A stretch of DNA of 56,626 nucleotides, taken from Streptomyces sp. PKU-EA00015. GTDB taxonomy: Bacteria > Actinomycetota > Actinomycetes > Streptomycetales > Streptomycetaceae. The notes below the pieces were generated by a model, which saw nothing but the letters and a program-made list of their open reading frames with translations, ran no database searches and was not told where the DNA came from. This document shows positions 43,117 through 51,448 of the stretch, piece after piece; positions within the stretch are counted from its first letter, which is position 1, and each line of letters opens with the position of its first letter. The stretch is taken from NCBI RefSeq assembly GCF_013387495.1, contig NZ_JABZEE010000020.1, forward strand, positions 1-56,626, given 5' to 3'. A program made the translations under genes and the position numbers.

Positions 43117-44256
43117 TCACGGTACCCGCGGCGGCACACGCATCGGCGCGGGCGGCTCGACGGGTCGCCCGCGCCGCCGTGCCCGTACGCCCCGCAGCAC
43201 CGCCGCCGACGCCCCGGCGGCGACCGCGACGAACGTCAGCAGCCACACCGGTACGCCCCCGAGCGTCAGCAGGTCGTCGTCCCACACCACCCGCCGAAAG
43301 GGTGTGTCTTCGGCGGCCGCCCGCAGCTCGTGGTCCCCGTTGATCCGGGACGGGTCGGGAAACTCCTGGTCCAGGACGGTGAGGAAGCGTTCCTTCCCGC
43401 CCGTGAGACGGCCCAGCTCCCCACCCGGGGACGTCACCCGCCCCGCGTACGTCACCTCCGGCTCGCTGCCGCCGATCGCCGAGCGCGGCTCCATGCGGTG
43501 GTCGGCGAGCACGAACAGGCCGAGGGCCTGGGCCGTGTCCGCGCGCCGCGACAGCCGCATCGGATAGACGAGTTCGTCGCTCGCGAACCGCAGCCGCAGG
43601 GGGTCGAGCGTGCCCGTCAGCACCGCGCCCTCCTCTCGCGGCGCGAGCCGTACGGCCACGTACTCCCAGCCCCGTTCGACGTACGGCTCCAGGTCGCCGG
43701 TGAGGCCGGCGGGCATCTCGAAGCCGTTCTCGTCCAGCCAGTCGCCCAGCGCGTCCGGGTCGGTCGCCGTCAGCCGGGCGACGTCGAAGTCCCCCAGCCG
43801 TTCGCGGCCGACCACGCCCACCCCGTCGTCCCGGGCCGCCGCACCCGGCGGCGCGGCCCCCGCGCCGTCCACGTCGTCGAACGGCCAGTCGTTGCCGCGC
43901 GGCCAGAAGTAGTGCCGCTCGCGGTACTCGGGCGCCGCGATGCGCACCAGTTCGTCGAAGAGCGCCCCGTCCGCCAGGTCGACCGTGGCCCGCCCCGGCA
44001 CCGGCATGATCCACGCCGCCCGCGGCGTGTCCGACGTGACCGTGAAGCGCATGACGATCTGCTCGGTACGGCCGTCCCAGTCGACCACCGACGTCTCCCG
44101 GCCCACCGAGATGCTCGCGTTCCGGTCGGGCACCATCGCGCCGCAGCCACAGGCATGGGCCGGTGCGACAAGAGCCCCGAGCTGGAAGCCGAGCAGCAGC
44201 AACAGGACGACGAGCGCGCGCGGGCGCGGCCCGCGTTCTTGTATGTTCCCCCGCAT
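43117..44256 (-). CDS. DUF2330 family surface protein
   Basis: A 379-residue protein. Signal peptide ALVVLLLLLGFQLGALVAPA is followed by HACGCGAMVPDRNASISVG, the Cys-rich hallmark at the mature N-terminus of DUF2330 proteins. The body includes RAAWIMPVPGRATVDLADG and YRERHYFWP; a C-terminal membrane helix (VPVWLLTFVAVAAGASAAVL) and an Arg-rich tail keep it at the membrane. The function is unknown. The visible AGGAGG is only one base from the ATG, too close for normal initiation, so the start is uncertain. Confidence 0.83.
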   Translation of the reverse strand: MRGNIQERGPRPRALVVLLLLLGFQLGALVAPAHACGCGAMVPDRNASISVGRETSVVDWDGRTEQIVMRFTVTSDTPRAAWIMPVPGRATVDLADGALFDELVRIAAPEYRERHYFWPRGNDWPFDDVDGAGAAPPGAAARDDGVGVVGRERLGDFDVARLTATDPDALGDWLDENGFEMPAGLTGDLEPYVERGWEYVAVRLAPREEGAVLTGTLDPLRLRFASDELVYPMRLSRRADTAQALGLFVLADHRMEPRSAIGGSEPEVTYAGRVTSPGGELGRLTGGKERFLTVLDQEFPDPSRINGDHELRAAAEDTPFRRVVWDDDLLTLGGVPVWLLTFVAVAAGASAAVLRGVRARRRGRPVEPPAPMRVPPRVP

Positions 44257-44430
44257 GCCTCCTGTGACGGCGCCGGACGCCTCGGCGGTTCCGGCTGGTC
44301 AGGGCCTTTCGGATGCGACCGGCGGCAAAAATCGGACAGTAACGGGGTGACAGTCAGGCGAAGAGGGGGTTGCCTGTGTCTTTCCGACAGGGCAGTGCGA
44401 CGCTCTACCGACGCTCTGTGAGGCCGGAAC

Positions 44431-44479
44431 AGGACGGCAGGACGGCAGGACGGCAGGACCGCAGGACCGCAGGACCAGG
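44431..44479 (+). repeat. Tandem GGACGGCA / GGACCGCA repeats
   Basis: Eight- to nine-base units (AGGACGGC three times, then AGGACCGC twice) are repeated in the leader of the GT87-PAP2 gene. They would code for an improbable Arg/Thr/Ala-Gly string, which argues that this part is not translated. Confidence 0.7.
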
Positions 44480-44519
44480 ACGACACGACGGTGGCAACGG
44501 TGGGGAGGCGCGGCGCGAC

Positions 44520-46535
44520 GTGGCGAACGCGGAGGGCAGCGTGCGCGGCAGCACGGCGACGGACTCGAGGATCGGGGCGGCCAGGGCGGCGCTGTGGCTC
44601 GTCGCCGCCGTCCTCGCCGTACGGCAGACGGCGGCGGTGCTGCGGCAGCCGCCCGGTGAACGGCTCACCGACCTGGAGACCTGGATCGGCCCCAGCGGTG
44701 TGCTGCACGTGACGGGCGGCCTCTACGACGCCGACCGGTTCACCGGCACCCCGTTCGCCGGGCTCGTACTCAAACCGTTCGCCAGCTCCGCCGAGCAGAG
44801 CCTCGGCGTCGCCTGGACGTTCGGCACCCTGCTGCTCGTGGTCGCCCTCGGCCTCGTCGTCTCGCGCGCCCTGCCCGTGCCGGTGTCGCGCCGCAGCACC
44901 CTGCTGGCCGCGCCGGTCGCCATCAGCCTGTTGATGCTGTCCCTGCCGGTGCGCAACAGCTTCCACCTCGGCCAGACCAGCATCATCCCCGTCCTGCTGG
45001 TCCTCCTCGGCTGCTTCGCCGCGCGCGGCGAGAGAACCTCCGGCCTGCTCATCGGCCTCGGCGCGGCCCTCCAGCCCACCGTTCTGCTCTTCGCGCCGCT
45101 GCTGTGGTTCACCGGCCGCAGGCAGGCCGCCGCGACCGCCACGGGCGCCTTCGCCGGACTCTCCGCCCTCGCCTGGGCCGCACTGCCCGGCGACTCGTGG
45201 ACGTACTGGGTCCACCATGTCGCCGGAGCCGGACTCGGCGCCCGTCCCGACAGCCTCGCCAACCAGTCCCTGCACGGCGCCCTGCTCCGCTTCGGCCTCC
45301 AGGGGCCGCTGGAGATCGCCCTCTACCTGGCCCTCGCCGCCGCCGTCGCGTTCCTCGGCCTGCGCCGCGCCGTCCACTACGCCCGCGACGGCCAGGTCCT
45401 CCTCGCCGTCGCGCTCACCGGCTGCGTCGCCGTCGCCGTCTCCCCGACGGCCTGGCAGCACCAGCTGCTGTGGGTGCTGCTCGCCGTCGTCGGCCGGGTC
45501 GGCAAGCGCGCCTGCGACCGCATGCTGTGGCCGGTCCTCGTCGTCCTGGTGACGACCCTCCCGGGCAAGATGCTGCTGCCCAACATGGCGGTGCTGCACC
45601 CGATCCGCGACAACACCCTGCTCATCGCCGCGCTCGCCGCGGCCTGTGCGGTGCCGTTCCTGTCGCTGGAATCGCCGTACTTCCGGCGCCCGGTCCCCAC
45701 GCAGTACGCCCGGCCTCTGCCCGCGCGCTGGAGCCGCGTACCGCTGTTCCCGTTCTGGCGGCGCGTGCTCAGCCGCCCGAACCTGCTCCTCGAACTGCTG
45801 GTGATTCGCGTCGGCTACTCGGTGTACTCGCACATCCGCGCCGCCGCGACCGGCAGCGTCGATTCGGCGGAGTCCCACGCCCGGCAGATCCTCTCCCTCG
45901 AGGGCGCGCTCGGCATCGACATCGAGCACTGGGTCAACCAGGCCGTGGTGCGGACGGACTGGGCGGAGGCGTTCTTCGACTTCTACTACACGTCCTTCCA
46001 CTTCGTGATCCCGCTGAGCATCCTCGGCATCCTGTACGTCCGCCGCCCGTGCGACTACCGCTGGGCCCGCACCTCGCTGGCCTTCGCGACGCTGCTCGCG
46101 CTGCTCGGGTTCTGGCTGTACCCGCTCGCGCCGCCGCGCCTGATGCCGGGCATGGGCTTCGTCGACACGGTGCACGGACCGCAGGATCTGGCCAACCCCG
46201 ACTACGGCGCGATGACCGCCGTGACCAACCAGTACGCCGCCATGCCGTCGCTGCATTTCGGCTGGTCGCTGTGGTGCGGACTGGTCGTGCTCATGCTCGC
46301 ACCCAAGCTGTGGATGAAGCTCGTCGCGCTCCTGCACCCGCTGTTCACGGTGTGCGCGATCGTCGCCACCGCGAACCACTGGGTGCTCGACGCGGTCGGC
46401 GGCGCGGCCGTGGTCGGCGCGGGCTTCGGCCTCACGTACGTGCTGGCCGGGCGCCGTCAACTCCAGCTCCCGGCCCGTGCCGTGCCGCCCGCCAGGGCGG
46501 CCGAGGTCAAGGAAGTCGCCGTCACACGTGCGTGA
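44520..46535 (+). CDS. Bifunctional GT87-like glycosyltransferase / PAP2 phosphatase membrane protein
   Basis: A 671-residue membrane protein in two parts. The first (to about 430) is a multi-helix GT87-like transferase with the early acidic segment RLTDLETWIGP, LYDADRFTGTPFAG and ALQPTVLLFAPLLWFTGRR. The second (about 440-650) is a PAP2_3 unit with FYYTSFHFVIPLSIL, MPSLHFGWSLWCG (catalytic His) and ATANHWVLDAVGG (second His and Asp). Such fusions probably make and then dephosphorylate or transfer lipid-linked sugars in the envelope. I start at the GTG after GGGGAGG; GTG at 44376 also has a fair site but would read through the tandem repeats. Confidence 0.85.
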   Translation: MANAEGSVRGSTATDSRIGAARAALWLVAAVLAVRQTAAVLRQPPGERLTDLETWIGPSGVLHVTGGLYDADRFTGTPFAGLVLKPFASSAEQSLGVAWTFGTLLLVVALGLVVSRALPVPVSRRSTLLAAPVAISLLMLSLPVRNSFHLGQTSIIPVLLVLLGCFAARGERTSGLLIGLGAALQPTVLLFAPLLWFTGRRQAAATATGAFAGLSALAWAALPGDSWTYWVHHVAGAGLGARPDSLANQSLHGALLRFGLQGPLEIALYLALAAAVAFLGLRRAVHYARDGQVLLAVALTGCVAVAVSPTAWQHQLLWVLLAVVGRVGKRACDRMLWPVLVVLVTTLPGKMLLPNMAVLHPIRDNTLLIAALAAACAVPFLSLESPYFRRPVPTQYARPLPARWSRVPLFPFWRRVLSRPNLLLELLVIRVGYSVYSHIRAAATGSVDSAESHARQILSLEGALGIDIEHWVNQAVVRTDWAEAFFDFYYTSFHFVIPLSILGILYVRRPCDYRWARTSLAFATLLALLGFWLYPLAPPRLMPGMGFVDTVHGPQDLANPDYGAMTAVTNQYAAMPSLHFGWSLWCGLVVLMLAPKLWMKLVALLHPLFTVCAIVATANHWVLDAVGGAAVVGAGFGLTYVLAGRRQLQLPARAVPPARAAEVKEVAVTRA

Positions 46536-46536
46536 G

Positions 46537-46576
46537 CCCCGGGAGGTACGGGACGTGCGTCCCGCACCCTCCGGGG
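46537..46576. terminator. Bidirectional terminator
   Basis: CCCCGGGAGG-TA-CGGGAC and GTCCCG-CA-CCCTCCGGGG form a long stem around GTGC, between the convergent GT87-PAP2 and HATPase genes. Confidence 0.85.
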
Positions 46577-46589
46577 TGGATCGTCGCGT

Positions 46590-47024
46590 TCAGCCATCCT
46601 CCGACAGTTCGGCCGGTGCCGCCACTTGAGCGACGGCCGGGGCGACCTCGAACCAGACGGTCTTGCCGACGCCGCCCCGGCCGCTCTCCACGCCCCATTT
46701 GTCGACGACGGCGTCGAGCAGCGCCAGTCCGCGCCCGTTTTCGTCGTCGTCGCCGGCGTGCCGGAGCACCGGCAGCCGTTCGTCGCTGTCCGACACCTCG
46801 ACGCGTACACCGTCGGGATGCCGCAGGATGAGCAACCCGCAGTGTCCGCCGGGCACATGGCGCACGACGTTGGCCAGCAGCTCGGTGACCGCGAGTTCGA
46901 CGGAGTCGATGAGTTCGCGCAATCTCCACAGCGTCAGGTAGCAGCGGACGATCCGCCGGACGTGTCGCGCGGAGTGGGCGCCTGCGGTGAGGCGCATACC
47001 GTACTGGGGAATGTCTTCGTTCAC
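46590..47024 (-). CDS. HATPase_c_2 anti-sigma-like ATP-binding protein (AbaA/WhiJ-cluster type)
   Basis: A 144-residue GHKL ATP-binding protein: VELAVTELLANVVRHVPGG is the N box, DENGRGLALLDAVVDKWG the G1/G2 segment with lid. Proteins of this form are anti-sigma-factor kinases or orphan ATPases. It stands divergent to an XRE-DUF5753 regulator and a DUF397 gene, the known three-part arrangement of AbaA- and WhiJ-like loci that influence development and antibiotic production. GTG start. Confidence 0.9.
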   Translation of the reverse strand: MNEDIPQYGMRLTAGAHSARHVRRIVRCYLTLWRLRELIDSVELAVTELLANVVRHVPGGHCGLLILRHPDGVRVEVSDSDERLPVLRHAGDDDENGRGLALLDAVVDKWGVESGRGGVGKTVWFEVAPAVAQVAAPAELSEDG

Positions 47025-47069
47025 GGTACGAGCCTGGCCTGCGGTGACTACGCTGGGCTACCGAACGTA

Positions 47070-47091
47070 CGCAACGTGCTTGCCCGTTGCG
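47070..47091. promoter_or_regulatory. Inverted repeat in the HATPase/XRE divergent promoter region
   Basis: CGCAACG and CGTTGCG are separated by 8 bp, in the 99-bp gap between the divergent starts. This is the size of an operator for the adjacent helix-turn-helix protein. Confidence 0.5.
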
Positions 47092-47123
47092 GGAGTTGAG
47101 CGAGTCGAGCAGGGGGTCCCGCC

Positions 47124-47966
47124 ATGTCCGTCGTCCGCCACATCAACGCCCTCGATCCGAGCGCCTCACCGCTCGACTACTACGGCTACGAACTGCGCCG
47201 TCACCGCGAGACGGCGGGCCTGACACAGAAGCAACTCGGCGCGATCGTCAATTACACGGGCTCGCTGGTGGGGCAGGTGGAAACGGCCCGGAAGCTGCCG
47301 ACGGCGGAGTTCAGCGAACGCGTGGACGCGGCGCTGGGTACGGGCGGGCTGCTGTCGCGGCTGCTGGGGCTGGTGCTGCGCAGCCAGCTCCCGGCATGGT
47401 TCCAGCAGGTGGCGGAGCTGGAGGCGCGCGCGACGGAGATCGCGACGTTTCACACCCACATGGTGCACGGGCTGCTCCAGACGGCGAACTACGCCCGCGC
47501 GGTGCTCGGCACGATGGACCCGACGAACCTCGACGACCGCACGACGGTCAGACTCGCACGCCAGCGCATCTTCGAGAAGGAGGAACCGCCGGTGTTCTGG
47601 GCGATCCTCGGGGAGGCAGCGTTGCGCCAGGAGATCGGCAATCCGTCAGTGATGCGCGGTCAACTGGAGCGCCTGTTGTCGTATGAGGACGATCCGCGAG
47701 TGAACATCCAGGTGCTGCCGTTCAAGGCAGGTGCGCACGCTGGACTGACGGGTCCGTTCGACGTGTTCCGCTTCGCGAGCGACCCAGTCATCGTCTACAC
47801 CGAGGGGTACGGCACGGGGCATCCGACGGCCAATCCGGACACGGTCAAGGACTGTTCGCTCCGTTACGATCACCTGCAGGCCGCAGCCCTCTCCATCAAG
47901 GACTCGGCGCAGCTGATCCGGGACGTCATGGAGGAACACCATGGGGAGCACGACGCAGTGGCGTAA
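47124..47966 (+). CDS. XRE-family regulator with DUF5753 domain (WhiJ-like)
   Basis: A 280-residue regulator. The helix-turn-helix (about 20-75) reads LRRHRETAGLTQKQLGAIVN and TGSLVGQVETARKLPT. The C-terminal DUF5753 domain (about 100-275) contains ATEIATFHTHMVHGLLQTAN, YARAVLG, RQRIFEKEEPPVFWAILGEA and VNIQVLPFKAGAHAGLTGPF. The family usually works with a DUF397 protein, here encoded with a 26-bp overlap, and may be inhibited by it. The ATG follows AGGGGG. Confidence 0.92.
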   Translation: MSVVRHINALDPSASPLDYYGYELRRHRETAGLTQKQLGAIVNYTGSLVGQVETARKLPTAEFSERVDAALGTGGLLSRLLGLVLRSQLPAWFQQVAELEARATEIATFHTHMVHGLLQTANYARAVLGTMDPTNLDDRTTVRLARQRIFEKEEPPVFWAILGEAALRQEIGNPSVMRGQLERLLSYEDDPRVNIQVLPFKAGAHAGLTGPFDVFRFASDPVIVYTEGYGTGHPTANPDTVKDCSLRYDHLQAAALSIKDSAQLIRDVMEEHHGEHDAVA

Positions 47967-48189
47967 GTCGAGTTACAGCAGCGACCAGGGCGGCTCATGC
48001 GTCGAGTGCGCGCCCCTCGGTGGCGCCGCCTGGCGCAAGTCGAGTCACAGCGATGACAAGGGTGGCGAATGCGTCGAGTGCGCCGTGCTCACCCACGCCG
48101 TCGCCGTGCGCGACTCCAAGGACATCACCCGCCCGGCCCTTCACCTCTCCCGCGGGGCGTTCGCCGAATTCGTCGACTCCTTGCGGTGA
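47941..48189 (+). CDS. DUF397 protein with duplicated N-terminal motif
   Basis: An 82-residue protein. The DUF397 core WRKSSYSSDQGGSCVECAP is repeated as WRKSSHSDDKGGECVECAV, and only the second copy continues into the normal VAVRDSKDITRPALHLSRGA and FAEFVDSLR ending. Ordinary DUF397 proteins have one copy and about 60-75 residues. The ATG follows GGAGG located inside the regulator gene, so translation is coupled. It is the likely small partner of the upstream XRE-DUF5753 protein. Confidence 0.92.
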   Translation: MGSTTQWRKSSYSSDQGGSCVECAPLGGAAWRKSSHSDDKGGECVECAVLTHAVAVRDSKDITRPALHLSRGAFAEFVDSLR

Positions 48190-48235
48190 TACGGGAGCAG
48201 TAGCGGATCGGTTGTTCACCGTCATCGCCAGGACA

Positions 48236-48277
48236 GCGGCCTCCTTCCCTCGACGGGAAGGGGGCCGCACTGTTTGT
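48236..48277 (+). terminator. Terminator of the XRE-DUF397 operon
   Basis: GCGGCCTCCTTCCC pairs with GGGAAGGGGGCCGC around TCGAC with one mismatch, followed by ACTGTTTG. Confidence 0.8.
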
Positions 48278-48367
48278 GATCGCATGAATCCGCCTGGTGA
48301 AAAAGCAAGTTGACGGGTATTCAAAAACGCTCCGATCCATATTTCGATCAGATTACGACATCCTTAA

Positions 48368-48383
48368 ATGGGACTAGACCACG
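48368..48383. promoter_or_regulatory. DasR-like dre site
   Basis: ATGGGACTAGACCACG contains GGACTAGACC, the core seen in dre operators of Streptomyces chitinase genes; the right half fits the consensus, the left half only partly. Confidence 0.35.
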
Positions 48384-48384
48384 A

Positions 48385-48455
48385 GTTATCAACGCGCGTA
48401 ACTCCCTTGCGCTGTAGGCGAGTTGACTGATCATCAGTTCAAGAGCGTTGATAAC
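48385..48455. promoter_or_regulatory. AT-rich control region with long-range inverted repeat
   Basis: Perfect 11-nt arms GTTATCAACGC (48385) and GCGTTGATAAC (48445) enclose about 50 bp. Inside lies the 13-bp palindrome ACTGATCATCAGT at 48426-48438, itself within a larger imperfect dyad (TTGA...TTCAA). A small hairpin CGACTT-CGGAA-AAGTCG follows at 48460. The composition is strikingly AT-rich for this genome. Confidence 0.6.
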
Positions 48456-48557
48456 AGAACGACTTCGGAAAAGTCGATCCCATTTGCCTGAATTTTCCGC
48501 TCATTTGGTCTGGCAAGCTTTCGCGCACCCATCCCCTGACCAAGGAAGAGGTGCAGT

Positions 48558-50618
48558 TTGTCCGGACGCAGAAGACTCAAGAAGCCTCCGCGTCGCAAGT
48601 CCCGCCGGCTCATACTCGGCACGGCCGCGTTCGCCGTCATGGCGGTCGTGGCCGGAGTGGCCTACCAGGCGATCCAGCCGGGGTCGGACGCAAACCGACC
48701 GCTGTCGATCGCCGAGGGGGAGGCGCTCGCGGCGACCCCGGAGCCGGCCAAGGAGCCGGCTCGCGACAAGGACCCCGAGCCGCTCAAGGAAGTGCCCGAG
48801 AGCGAGCCCGAGCGGGGCATGATCTACGAAGGGCTGAAGCCCGCGCACGAGGGGGATCCGTGCGCGGGGGTGTACCGCACGGCCGGCGGTCACTGCACTC
48901 ATGGCCCTGACGCCCCTCCGAAGGGCGTCGACATCAAGAAGGACACCCCGCCCGCGGTGAAGGCCGCCGCGCCCGCGGAGGATCCGACCAAGGCGGACAG
49001 CGGGAAGCCTTCCGGGGGAGAGCTTCCGCGCAAGGCACCCGCACTCGACGCCGCCGCCGGCAAGGCGAGCAGCCCTCCCGCTGCCGGGGGTTCCGCCTCA
49101 CAGGCCCCCGCGGCCAACGGGCCCGCCGGGCAGACCGTACGCTGCGACGGCGACGGCAACAGCGGCAACCGTGTCCAGGTGGTGTACGTGCACGCCCCCG
49201 GCCGGGACCGGTACGCGGAGTACTTCCCGTCGTTCCGCAAGTGGGCCGCCGACGCCGACCTCATCTACTCGGAGAGTGCCAAGGACACCGGCGGTGTGCG
49301 GAACATCCGCTATGTGACGGCCGCCGACTGCACGCCGACCGTGCTCAACATCGAGCTCCCGGCCTCCGCGCTGTCCGAGTTCAGCGCCACGAACAGGGCG
49401 CTCGCGGCCAAGGGCCTCGACCGCCGTGACCGCAAGTACATGATCTTCGCGGACACGCAGGTCTACTGCGGCATCGGCAGCTTCGCCGGGGACGAGCGTC
49501 CCGGTCAGAACAACCTCAGCAACTTCGGACCGTCCTACGGCCGTACCGACACCGGTTGCTGGGGCGGACACACCGCGGCGCACGAGCTGGGCCACAACCT
49601 TGGTGCGGTGAACAACAGCGCACCCAACACCAGCCGGGGTGCGCACTGCACGGACGAGTACGACGTCATGTGCTACTCGGACACCCCGTACTACCCGAGG
49701 ATGCGCTACGTCTGCCAGGGCCAGGAGTACGAGAACCGTCTGGACTGCAACCATGACGACTACTTCCACACCAACCCCCGGCAGGGCAGCTATCTCGCCA
49801 CGCACTGGAACATCGCGGACAACCAGTTCCTGATCAAGGGCGACACCGGGCCCGACCCGAACCCCGGTCCCACGCCGACGGCCCCGACGCCCAAGCCCAC
49901 ACCGACGAACGGCTCCGGCACCGGGCCCGCCGTCACCGTCGGGCAGATCGGCCCGGACTCCGCAGTCGCCGGCTGGAACGCGGTCAGCGGTGCGGCCTGG
50001 TACCAGATCTTCCTGAACGACCAGTCCATCGGCTGGGTGCAGGGGACCAGCGCCCGTATCTACAACCTGCAGCCGGGAACGAACTACACGGTTTCCGTCT
50101 CGGTGCGTGACTCCTCGGGCCGCGACAGCGGTCGGGGCAAGGCGGCCTCGTTCCGCACCTCCGGCGGTGGTGACGGCGGTGGTACGACCCCCACGCCCAA
50201 CACGCGCTATCTGCTCAGCAACGGCGCGACCGGGAACGCCGCCGAGATCTGGGGTGGCAGGAGCGGCGACGGTACCGTCCTCGTCGGCTCGCAGCACAAC
50301 GGATACGCCCAGCAGCAGTGGTACTTCGACAGCGCGGGCAATGGCCAGACCCGTATCCGTTCCGCCGTCTCCGGCAAGTGCCTCCAGGTCGGCGGCGCCC
50401 CATCCGCCGGCATGTATGTGGCGCAGCAGCCCTGCGCCGACATCGCTGCCCAGCGGTGGAGGATCGCCCGGAGCGGCAACGGCGTGACGGTGACGGCCGG
50501 TGCCAGCCGCTACGTACTCGGTGTCAGCAACCGCCCGTACTACGGATCGTGGCTGATCGAGCTGCAGAACGCGGCGGGCGCGCCGGCTCAGGTGTGGACG
50601 GTCCAGAAGGCCGCCTGA
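48558..50618 (+). CDS. Secreted metzincin-like protease with FN3 and ricin-type lectin domains
   Basis: A 686-residue exoprotein. TTG start, seven bases after GGAAGAGG. An N-terminal basic segment and hydrophobic stretch (LILGTAAFAVMAVVAGVAY) form a signal or anchor. A Pro/Ala-rich linker leads to the protease domain with HTAAHELGHNLGAV (zinc, near residue 342), GAHCTDEYDVMCYSD (probable third His and Met-turn) and several Cys. An FN3 domain (about 455-545) and a C-terminal beta-trefoil ricin lectin (LLSNGATGNAAEIWGG, QQQWYFD, GKCLQVGG, AQRWRI) follow. It likely cleaves proteins at carbohydrate surfaces. The upstream control region is unusually elaborate. Confidence 0.87.
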   Translation: MSGRRRLKKPPRRKSRRLILGTAAFAVMAVVAGVAYQAIQPGSDANRPLSIAEGEALAATPEPAKEPARDKDPEPLKEVPESEPERGMIYEGLKPAHEGDPCAGVYRTAGGHCTHGPDAPPKGVDIKKDTPPAVKAAAPAEDPTKADSGKPSGGELPRKAPALDAAAGKASSPPAAGGSASQAPAANGPAGQTVRCDGDGNSGNRVQVVYVHAPGRDRYAEYFPSFRKWAADADLIYSESAKDTGGVRNIRYVTAADCTPTVLNIELPASALSEFSATNRALAAKGLDRRDRKYMIFADTQVYCGIGSFAGDERPGQNNLSNFGPSYGRTDTGCWGGHTAAHELGHNLGAVNNSAPNTSRGAHCTDEYDVMCYSDTPYYPRMRYVCQGQEYENRLDCNHDDYFHTNPRQGSYLATHWNIADNQFLIKGDTGPDPNPGPTPTAPTPKPTPTNGSGTGPAVTVGQIGPDSAVAGWNAVSGAAWYQIFLNDQSIGWVQGTSARIYNLQPGTNYTVSVSVRDSSGRDSGRGKAASFRTSGGGDGGGTTPTPNTRYLLSNGATGNAAEIWGGRSGDGTVLVGSQHNGYAQQQWYFDSAGNGQTRIRSAVSGKCLQVGGAPSAGMYVAQQPCADIAAQRWRIARSGNGVTVTAGASRYVLGVSNRPYYGSWLIELQNAAGAPAQVWTVQKAA

Positions 50619-50646
50619 GCCTGAGGACCCCGCATCGGTTCCCATG

Positions 50647-50677
50647 ACGGCCGGCGGGCCTGTGGCCCGCCGGCCGT
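50647..50677 (+). terminator. Terminator of the protease gene
   Basis: A 13-bp perfect stem (ACGGCCGGCGGGC with GCCCGCCGGCCGT, loop CTGTG) followed by TCCCGTTCC. Confidence 0.85.
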
Positions 50678-50719
50678 TCCCGTTCCACCCCCCACATCTC
50701 ATCCATGGAGGACATCGTC

Positions 50720-51370
50720 ATGCGCCGAGCCCTCGTCCCGGCCGTCGCCACCGCGTTGGCGGGCGCCGCCCTGTCCCTGACCACCGCCACCGGCGCTCTG
50801 GCCCACGGTGACACCCTGAAGGTGGAGATCACCGGACACGACTTCGGTCGCGTGCGGACGACCGTCACCTGGGAGAACGACAACGACCCGGTCGACGAGC
50901 GGGTCGCTGCCACGGTGAACGCGGTCAGCGCCGACGGGAGCGGGTCCCTCGGCCCCTGGAAGCTCGTCCGCGACCCCGCCTCGGCGACCGGTTACACCAC
51001 CGCGGAGGCGCTGCCCCCCGGGCGCTGGAGGGTCACCGTGGAGGCGGGCCATCCGGGGCTCGGCCGGGACGAGGAGGAGATCACGGTCTCCCCCGGGACC
51101 CCTGCCTCGCCCACGGCCGGACCCGGCACGGTACGGCCCACGGCCGGAGAAGGTACGGCAGTGCCCGCGTCCGCCACGCCCGCCGAGTCCGCGGGACGCG
51201 ACGGCAAGGGGCGGACCACCGCCGCTCCCGCCTCCGACGACACAGCCGCCCGTTCCGGTACGGGGGGAACCGCCACCCTCCTGGTGGCAGGGGGAGTCGT
51301 GCTGGCGGGTGCGGCCGGTGCCGGCGTCGTCTGGCGCATCCGCCGCGCCGGGGCGCGGGGCGATCGCTGA
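50720..51370 (+). CDS. Secreted, membrane-tethered hypothetical protein
   Basis: A 216-residue protein. Signal peptide PAVATALAGAALSLTTATG ending GALA-HG; a beta-rich domain (LKVEITGHDFGRVRTTVTWE, GRWRVTVEAGHPG) resembling small Ig-like or CopC-like folds; a Thr/Pro/Ala linker; and a C-terminal helix TLLVAGGVVLAGAAGAGVVW with basic tail. It is anchored outside by the tail. The ATG eight bases after GGAGG is chosen over an ATG five codons earlier. Function unknown. Confidence 0.75.
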   Translation: MRRALVPAVATALAGAALSLTTATGALAHGDTLKVEITGHDFGRVRTTVTWENDNDPVDERVAATVNAVSADGSGSLGPWKLVRDPASATGYTTAEALPPGRWRVTVEAGHPGLGRDEEEITVSPGTPASPTAGPGTVRPTAGEGTAVPASATPAESAGRDGKGRTTAAPASDDTAARSGTGGTATLLVAGGVVLAGAAGAGVVWRIRRAGARGDR

Positions 51371-51389
51371 CCTGAGGGGGTCGGCGGGG

Positions 51390-51420
51390 GACGGGGGCGG
51401 GGCGTAGGGATGCCCCCGTC
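51390..51420. terminator. Bidirectional terminator
   Basis: GACGGGGGC and GCCCCCGTC form a stem between the convergent secreted protein and P450 genes. Confidence 0.6.
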
Positions 51421-51448
51421 TCCCCTGTCTCGGGTACGGCGGTGCGGC

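Noticed and set aside
44431..44479. Possible CRISPR-like array
   Set aside because: The units are 8-9 nt with no spacers.
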